Origin: Planctomycetaceae bacterium
Lineage (GTDB): Bacteria > Planctomycetota > Phycisphaerae > Sedimentisphaerales > UBA12454
Assembly: GCA_021371795.1 (NCBI GenBank)
Contig: JAJFVK010000014.1
Coordinates: forward strand, 26,091-90,090
Reading direction: 5' to 3'
Length of the DNA: 64,000 nucleotides
The notes below the pieces were generated by a model. It was given only the letters and a program-made list of their open reading frames with translations, was not told the DNA's origin and made no database searches. This document shows positions 58,597 through 64,000 of the stretch, piece after piece (positions within the stretch are counted from its first letter, which is position 1; every line of letters starts with the position of its first letter). Position numbers and translations under genes: made by a program.

Positions 58597-60925
58597 TATC
58601 ACAATTTATTTAATATTGCTTTGCTCTTTAACTGTGTCATCACTGGCGGCAGCAGGGGGATACTCTGTTGCTGTGATGGAAAATAGAACAGCGGGCAAAT
58701 TGCTTCCTGTGCTTAAATCAAGTTTTAAGGCCGATTCAGTCAGTTACGCAAAATTCAGCGAAATAGGCAAATACGATTGCTTAATCATATCTGATGATGT
58801 CAAACTGTCGGGTGTTCAGCAAAAAAAATTGTTGAGTTTTCTTAAATCAGGCAGAGATTTAGTTCTTCTTGGCGCAAATGATATAAATTTGCCGGAACTG
58901 CCTGTGTTTGAACGTCGCGATATTTATTGCTACAAAGATGCGAAAGTTATCAAAACTTACGAGCAGCAGGATGTTCTAAAATCAAAAATTGAAATCAAAG
59001 GTTCATTTGACGGCCTTTCAGCGATTGCATTTGAGTATCCGGAAGTTTCGCGTTATGTTCCTGTTTTAGCCGTTGAAGATGAATATTCCAGAAATGTTGC
59101 TTTTGCCTGCGGTGTTTTAGTTAATTACGCAGGTGAGTTCAAAAACAGCAACTGGATTTTGTTTGGCGTCGATTATCCTGAATTTTACAAAAGCAAAGAT
59201 TTTTTTAACGTGCTTATAAAGCTTTTAAATACAGTTAAAAGCAAGTATCTCGCCGAGGGTCTAAAAAAACAGGATGCAGCCGACAAGAAAAAAAACCTGC
59301 CAATAACTTCGCCCGCACCCAAAGATTATGTGAAACTAAGTGAAGACGGCAAACATTTTATTTTGCCGAACGGAAAGAAATTTTTCGCGTTAGGCTGCAA
59401 TTACCTGGGGCCGTTTGAGAGGCAAACCGAATTCGGCGAAGATTACTATAATTTAAAACGCATCGAACAGGATTTTCAAAAGGCAAAAGAGGCCGGTATA
59501 AATTCTTTCAGGTTCTGGAATGTTCGAATTGACCAGTATCCTGAACGGTTTAAAACAATTATTGAACTGGCGAGAAAGTATCAAATCTATCTTATCTTGC
59601 AGCCCAGAGAACACCCTCTGCCGACGGATAAGGCGATGATTAACGTTTTCAAAAGAACCGCAGAAGTTGCGGGCGGAGAAACAATAGTATTGGGCTACGA
59701 TTTAATGAACGAGCCTTATATCACAATGATAGGCTCTGTTCGAGCCAATGGCAGACCATCGGAAATATTACAGCAAAAAGTTTATGAACGATACTCCGAT
59801 AAATACTATGATAAAAAATGGGTTGAGTATGCTTACAGCAACCCCGGCTGGCCTGAAATCGGCAAATGGATAAAAGGCACGGATGCGAAAAATCTTTACG
59901 CGGCGTATTCGATGGGCAAACAATATATTGAAAAATTTAATCAGTCATCTGATTACTCCTGTCTTTACGGCATAAACGGTCAGTTGTCGATTGAGCCGGA
60001 ATATAAGGATTTTATCGGCGCGGTTGATAGTACATTTGCTTATTGGATTAGTTCTCATCAGCAGGCAATGAGGCAGCTTGATAAAAATCATTTTTACACA
60101 GTTGGCTATAATACATCTTTGGCTGCGTTGCCATGTAATAAAATGCTTGATTTTACTTCGCATCATATTTATCAGATGCCGTATTCTTATGAGGATGTGA
60201 AAAAAGCTGTAACGACATTCGACCGTCTGCGGGCGTTGTGGCCGAATAAGCCGATTACGATGGGCGAATTCGGTTTTTCAAGCGGTCTTAAAATGCCGGA
60301 CGGAAAATATCTTGGGCAGAATGCGTCGTCTGTCGGCGAAATGATGGTTTATCTGTATGCGTTCGCGCACGATTATTCCGGAGCGTATCTATGGCTGCTT
60401 TCAGAATGGCCTGTTACGAATATGAAATATAACGCACCGTGGATTTCATCGGAGCGGCAAATCTATGAATCGCAGTTTGGGATGTATTATTATGACGGCA
60501 CAGAACTGGGGCGGCCGAAGCCCATTGCCTACGCGACGAAGTTTTTCCGCGAATATATCGATTCGCACGAACCCGGCAGCGGGAAGCTGGATATTATCAG
60601 AGCCGATACGCCGATGCAGACCGGTTATGTTTTTACAGACAAGAACGCTTTGTTTGTCGGCAACACAAAATATGATTCATCGCCCTTGAAATTTTACAGC
60701 GAAGAACCGACGAATGTGATGCTGGTGTGGGATGCGAACAAATTGAAAATTATGGCGACGAATGATACCGAAGTGATTGTCGATATGACTCAATTCGGTT
60801 TTGCGAAAAACACGGAATTTGATTTAACCGGTAATTATGATTCGTTATTAAAAGTAAAAGACGCAATCCAGTTGAAATTGCTCGAAGGGCAGCCTGTAAC
60901 ATTTTGTATAAAAGGAAAGAAATGA
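58583..60925 (+). CDS. GH5-like (clan GH-A) glycoside hydrolase, secreted
   Basis: 780 residues. Signal peptide (about 1-23); N-terminal alpha/beta domain (about 25-215) with a glutamine-amidotransferase-like look (CLIISDDVKL, LVLLGANDINL); a barrel from about 250 with FFALGCNYLGPFERQ, FRFWNVRIDQYP, YDLMNEPY (acid/base Glu) and TMGEFGFSSG (nucleophile Glu), then a beta-domain. The NEP/EFG pair with this spacing fits GH5-type mannanases and related enzymes. Start is GTG (58583), overlapping the symporter by 14 nt. It overlaps the first GH130 gene by 4 nt. Confidence 0.82.
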   Translation: MRKTNITIYLILLCSLTVSSLAAAGGYSVAVMENRTAGKLLPVLKSSFKADSVSYAKFSEIGKYDCLIISDDVKLSGVQQKKLLSFLKSGRDLVLLGANDINLPELPVFERRDIYCYKDAKVIKTYEQQDVLKSKIEIKGSFDGLSAIAFEYPEVSRYVPVLAVEDEYSRNVAFACGVLVNYAGEFKNSNWILFGVDYPEFYKSKDFFNVLIKLLNTVKSKYLAEGLKKQDAADKKKNLPITSPAPKDYVKLSEDGKHFILPNGKKFFALGCNYLGPFERQTEFGEDYYNLKRIEQDFQKAKEAGINSFRFWNVRIDQYPERFKTIIELARKYQIYLILQPREHPLPTDKAMINVFKRTAEVAGGETIVLGYDLMNEPYITMIGSVRANGRPSEILQQKVYERYSDKYYDKKWVEYAYSNPGWPEIGKWIKGTDAKNLYAAYSMGKQYIEKFNQSSDYSCLYGINGQLSIEPEYKDFIGAVDSTFAYWISSHQQAMRQLDKNHFYTVGYNTSLAALPCNKMLDFTSHHIYQMPYSYEDVKKAVTTFDRLRALWPNKPITMGEFGFSSGLKMPDGKYLGQNASSVGEMMVYLYAFAHDYSGAYLWLLSEWPVTNMKYNAPWISSERQIYESQFGMYYYDGTELGRPKPIAYATKFFREYIDSHEPGSGKLDIIRADTPMQTGYVFTDKNALFVGNTKYDSSPLKFYSEEPTNVMLVWDANKLKIMATNDTEVIVDMTQFGFAKNTEFDLTGNYDSLLKVKDAIQLKLLEGQPVTFCIKGKK

Positions 60926-61935
60926 AACTGACACGATACAAAAAAAATCCAATTCTATCACCTAAATTGGCCAACAAATGGGAAAATCTCGTTACCACAA
61001 ATCCGACAGCGTGGTACGACAGTGACAGCGGCGAAGTTAAGCTGATATATCGTGCCGCCGGCGATGATGACGAGCATTACATTTATCTTGGTCTTGCGAC
61101 GAGTAAAAACGGTTATGATTTTGTCCGGTGCAGCGACAAGCCGATGGTTTCGCCAATGCCTAAAAATAATATTGGTGGTATCGAAGACCCGCGCATCGTG
61201 AAAATGGATGGGCTTTATTATATTACTTTTGCGTTTCGGCCGTTTGCGCCGGGCAAATACTGGATTCCAAACGACAGACGCATATACAATGCTCCGAAAC
61301 TTGGCGAGGGTTATCCGAGATTTTTGCGTGAGAATCTTTCAGCCACAGGTTTGCTGATTTCCAAAGATTTGAAAAAGTTCACTTATGCCGGCCTGCTTTC
61401 CAATCTTGCTTATGACGACCGCGATGTGATAATGTTCCCGGAAAAAATTAAAGGCAAATATGTTACGCTGCATCGTCCGATGGAATGGTGCGGCAAAAAA
61501 TACGGCACTGATTTTCCGGCGATGTGGATTGCGTTTTCCGACGATTTGCTCGGCTGGAAAAATCTGAAACTTCTGGCAAAGGGCAAACACGCCTGGGAAA
61601 AGAAAATCGGCGGCTCTACTCCGCCAATCAAAACCAAAGACGGCTGGCTGGTGTTTTATCATGCGGTCGGCGATGATAAATATTATCGAATAGGCGCTAT
61701 GCTGCTTGATTTGAAAAATCCGATGAAAATTCTGCACCGAAGTCCAGACTGGCTGATGCAGCCTGAAAAGCCTTATGAAACGAAAGGGCTTTACAACGGC
61801 GTTTGTTTCCCGTGCGGAAATGTTGTTATCGACGGTAAATTATTTGTGTACTACGGCGGTGCGGACAAATATGTCGGCGTGGCGACCTGCGATTTGAATG
61901 AATTACTTGCTTATTTAAAAACTTGTTCTGCGTAA
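60922..61935 (+). CDS. GH130 family glycoside phosphorylase, copy 1
   Basis: 337 residues, the size of GH130 mannoside phosphorylases. A five-bladed propeller layout is visible: KKNPILSP at the start, [26 protein letters not shown] (Asp as proton donor region), [21 protein letters not shown] and [25 protein letters not shown]. These enzymes phosphorolyse beta-mannosides, e.g. mannosyl-glucose or mannobiose, in the cytoplasm, conserving bond energy. AAAGGAAAG lies before the ATG at 60922, which overlaps the GH5-like stop (ATGA). It has only limited similarity to copy 2, so the two probably differ in linkage or acceptor. Confidence 0.9.
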   Translation: MKLTRYKKNPILSPKLANKWENLVTTNPTAWYDSDSGEVKLIYRAAGDDDEHYIYLGLATSKNGYDFVRCSDKPMVSPMPKNNIGGIEDPRIVKMDGLYYITFAFRPFAPGKYWIPNDRRIYNAPKLGEGYPRFLRENLSATGLLISKDLKKFTYAGLLSNLAYDDRDVIMFPEKIKGKYVTLHRPMEWCGKKYGTDFPAMWIAFSDDLLGWKNLKLLAKGKHAWEKKIGGSTPPIKTKDGWLVFYHAVGDDKYYRIGAMLLDLKNPMKILHRSPDWLMQPEKPYETKGLYNGVCFPCGNVVIDGKLFVYYGGADKYVGVATCDLNELLAYLKTCSA

Positions 61936-61946
61936 GAGAGGTTCCT

Positions 61947-62960
61947 ATGAGTGACGGACTTGCAAATACGATTAACGATCTGAAAAAGAAAAATGACGCG
62001 ATGCTGAAAACGATACCGTGGGAAAATCGTCCCGCCGGTTGCAGCGATGTCGTCTGGCGGTCAAAATTAAATCCGATTATTAAACGAAATCATCTTCCGA
62101 CGTCGAACAGTATTTTTAACAGCGCTGTTGTACGTTTTGGGAATGGTTTTGCCGGTGTTTTCCGTTGCGATGACAAAGTCAGAAATATGCAGCTTCACGT
62201 CGGCACAAGCGATGACGGTCTGAATTGGCGTATTGAGCCGGATCGGCTGAAATTCAAATGCGAAAATAAAGATCTCGCCGACTGGGAGTACGGCTATGAC
62301 CCGCGTGTCTGTTGGATTGAAGACCGTTATTATGTTACCTGGTGCAATGGTTATCACGGGCCGACAATCGGCGTCGCTTATACCAAAGACTTTGTAGATT
62401 TTTATCAAATGGAAAACGCGTTTCTGCCGTTCAATCGCAACGGTGTTTTGTTCCCTCGCAAAATCAACGGCGAATACGCGATGCTTTCGCGTCCGAGCGA
62501 TAACGGACATACGCCTTTTGGTGATATATATTACAGCCAAAGCCTGAATATGATTCACTGGGGCAGACATCGGTTTGTTATGGGAACGACGATGGGCTGG
62601 CAAGCGACGAAAATTGGAGCAGGGCCGATACCTATCGAAACACCTGAAGGCTGGCTATTGTTCTATCACGGCGTGCTGACGAGTTGCAATGGTTTTGTAT
62701 ATAGTATGGGTGCGGCATTGCTTGATTTGGAACAGCCGTGGAAAGTGCGTTTACGCAGCAGTTCATATTTGCTTTCGCCGCAGGAAAATTACGAATGTCT
62801 CGGCGATGTACCGAATGTGGTATTCCCGTGCGCGGCTTTATACGACAAGCCTGCCGGCAAAATTGCGATTTACTACGGCGGCGCTGATACGGTAACGTGC
62901 ATGGCGTTCTGCAAGATTGAGGAAGTTCTGGAACACCTCAAATCAGACAGTTGTATATAA
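61947..62960 (+). CDS. GH130 family glycoside phosphorylase, copy 2
   Basis: 337 residues. Propeller features: [37 protein letters not shown] (Asp-Pro-Arg as in the GH130 active site), [46 protein letters not shown]. It has an N-terminal helical extension of about 35 residues that copy 1 lacks. GAGAGG lies 6-7 nt before the ATG at 61947. Last gene of the locus; a terminator hairpin follows. Confidence 0.88.
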   Translation: MSDGLANTINDLKKKNDAMLKTIPWENRPAGCSDVVWRSKLNPIIKRNHLPTSNSIFNSAVVRFGNGFAGVFRCDDKVRNMQLHVGTSDDGLNWRIEPDRLKFKCENKDLADWEYGYDPRVCWIEDRYYVTWCNGYHGPTIGVAYTKDFVDFYQMENAFLPFNRNGVLFPRKINGEYAMLSRPSDNGHTPFGDIYYSQSLNMIHWGRHRFVMGTTMGWQATKIGAGPIPIETPEGWLLFYHGVLTSCNGFVYSMGAALLDLEQPWKVRLRSSSYLLSPQENYECLGDVPNVVFPCAALYDKPAGKIAIYYGGADTVTCMAFCKIEEVLEHLKSDSCI

Positions 62961-62976
62961 CAATAAATAAAAAAAC

Positions 62977-63006
62977 TCCAGGCAGGATATTTAAACCCCG
63001 CCTGGA
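62977..63006. terminator. Terminator between convergent genes
   Basis: TCCAGGC (62977-62983) pairs with GCCTGGA (63000-63006). On the minus strand it is followed by GTTTTTTT, so it mainly ends the MCP transcript; on the plus strand it may act as a weak end for the GH130 operon. Confidence 0.7.
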
Positions 63007-63027
63007 ATTTGAAGGGGAATTGGAATA

Positions 63028-63999
63028 TTAACTGTTGAACTCTTTCAGTTCATCATGGTTATCCAGTGGTATTGTTTTTACAGCTTTTGCTTTTGAAACA
63101 GCCGGTGTTTTCTTTTCAAACTTTTTATCCGTGCTGCCTGCAATGTGATGTATCGCATGGTCAAAAGTTGTCAAATGCTTCTGTGCGGTCTTATGAGCTA
63201 CCGGAGCATGACGTACTTCTGACTTACTGCTTCCGCCGACAAGATTTACCAAATCCTGTACAATCTGATTCATCTGTTCAGCCTGTGCACTAAGTTCTTC
63301 AGATGCACTTGCTGACTCTTCAGCATTCGCGGCGTTCTGCTGTGTTACCTTGTCCATCTGTGCAACGGCTGTATTGACCTGGTCAATGCCCTGTGCCTGT
63401 TCAGATGAAGCGGCAGCTATCTCGCCGACGAGATCGGTTGTTTTGCCGATGCTCTGAACTATTTCCTCGAGAACTTTGCCGACTTCATTAGCGATGTCAA
63501 CGCCGTTCTTTGAACTCTTTACAGACTCTTCAATCATATTGGCGGTGTTCTTCGCGGCTTCCGCTGACCTCATCGCAAGATTGCGAACTTCTTCAGCGAC
63601 AACTGCGAAACCCTTGCCCGCTTCGCCTGCACGAGCGGCTTCAACAGCGGCGTTCAATGCAAGTAAGTTTGTCTGGAAAGCTATTTCATCGATGACCTTA
63701 ACGATTTTCGCGGTTTCATCAGATGATTTTTGTATGTCACGAATAGCTGTACTCATTCTGTTCATCGCTTCAGCGCCATTATTTGCGGCTTTGCGTGTTT
63801 CGCTTGCCAGTGTATTGGCCTGCTGCGCGTTGTCAGCGTTCTGTTTAGTCATAGAAGACATTTCTTCAAGGCTTGAAGATGTTTCTTCCAGACCGGCAGC
63901 TTGTTCAGTAGCGCCCTCGGCAAGAGATTGTGAAGCGGCTGAAACCTGACCGGACGCAGAAGATACCTGCTCCGCTCCGTCTGTCAAACCGGCTATGAT
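63028..63999 (-). CDS. Methyl-accepting chemotaxis protein, C-terminal part (5' end outside window)
   Basis: About 323 residues are seen, open to the right edge. It is a long coiled coil with the MCP hairpin tip [38 protein letters not shown], which contacts CheA and CheW, flanked by Glu/Gln-Glu-Thr methylation-like sites ([14 protein letters not shown]). The final 70 residues are a Lys/His-rich flexible tail. Sensor, membrane and HAMP parts lie beyond the window. It converges with the GH130 operon. No che genes are in view; a sugar taxis role is only suggested by place. Confidence 0.92.
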   Translation of the reverse strand: MIAGLTDGAEQVSSASGQVSAASQSLAEGATEQAAGLEETSSSLEEMSSMTKQNADNAQQANTLASETRKAANNGAEAMNRMSTAIRDIQKSSDETAKIVKVIDEIAFQTNLLALNAAVEAARAGEAGKGFAVVAEEVRNLAMRSAEAAKNTANMIEESVKSSKNGVDIANEVGKVLEEIVQSIGKTTDLVGEIAAASSEQAQGIDQVNTAVAQMDKVTQQNAANAEESASASEELSAQAEQMNQIVQDLVNLVGGSSKSEVRHAPVAHKTAQKHLTTFDHAIHHIAGSTDKKFEKKTPAVSKAKAVKTIPLDNHDELKEFNS

Positions 64000-64000
64000 T

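Noticed and set aside
58600..59260. N-terminal region of the GH5-like protein as a separate amidotransferase gene
   Set aside because: It is in frame and continuous with the hydrolase domain and has its own signal peptide at the start, so it is one secreted protein.
1..64000. CRISPR array, prophage or complete insertion sequence
   Set aside because: No regularly spaced direct repeats, no phage structural genes, and no transposase frame was found; the only element-like structure is the short one at 32088-32299.

Overview
The window looks like chromosomal DNA of a Gram-negative, anaerobic planctomycete, most likely Phycisphaerae near the Sedimentisphaerales. This is inferred from gene content: lipid A and BamA/Skp genes, a fused LpxC-FabZ, four PEP-CTERM proteins, a pseudopilin with a planctomycete-type C-terminal His/Asp-Gly tail, Cys-containing dockerin-like repeats on secreted enzymes, and an electron-bifurcating type [FeFe]-hydrogenase. 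No phage, plasmid, complete IS or CRISPR array is visible.

Layout. 1-5.6 kb: an envelope operon, bamA (3' end), ompH/skp, lpxD, lpxC-fabZ, lpxA and a Gfo/Idh oxidoreductase. 5.7-6.2 kb: a T/G-rich non-coding block with an orphan promoter. 6.2-11.9 kb: uvrA, mtnA and a multi-span membrane glycosyltransferase-like protein, all overlapping. 12-15.8 kb: an OFA-type MFS transporter, a B12-binding radical SAM protein and an aldo/keto reductase. 15.8-17.4 kb: two minus-strand genes. 17.6-25.6 kb: the most coherent system here, rex followed by the three subunits of a bifurcating-type [FeFe]-hydrogenase, a sensory-type hydrogenase with FeS and PAS domains, and a SpoIIE/PP2C-like phosphatase, tightly packed on one strand. 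It reads as a redox- and H2-responsive module with a built-in phosphatase output. 25.6-29.7 kb: an RRM protein with a structured leader, tRNA-Asn, queA, a ptsN-like gene, a flgM-like gene and tRNA-Asp.

29.7-31.9 kb is a tandem duplication of a PEP-CTERM gene cassette. Promoter, leader, sorting signal and terminator are nearly the same in both copies, but the mature proteins are unrelated. 31.9-32.6 kb is non-coding and holds a 212-bp MITE-like element and an orphan promoter. 32.6-40.1 kb: a Ser/Thr kinase next to a PPP-type phosphatase, a glycosyltransferase, a diguanylate cyclase, a TPR membrane protein, a PilZ protein, a candidate small RNA and a small membrane protein. 40.6-45.5 kb: murD, an orphan nucleotidyltransferase, pyrF, a membrane-anchored unknown, ispE and a spoVG variant carrying a zinc ribbon.

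45.7-63 kb is a carbohydrate-use locus around a LacI regulator: a sialate/acetyl-esterase and an SGNH lipoprotein on one side; LamG/dockerin, pseudopilin, GH30-like, two PEP-CTERM proteins, a sodium:solute symporter, a GH5-like enzyme and two GH130 phosphorylases on the other. It fits use of acetylated beta-mannan-type glycans. A similar 18-bp palindrome sits just downstream of the -10 box in both divergent LacI-locus promoters. The window ends inside a methyl-accepting chemotaxis protein.

Promoters are easy to read here (TTGACA/TATAAT type, often TGG before the -10). Six genes have a -10 box only 8-11 nt from the start codon and no Shine-Dalgarno, suggesting leaderless or near-leaderless mRNAs.
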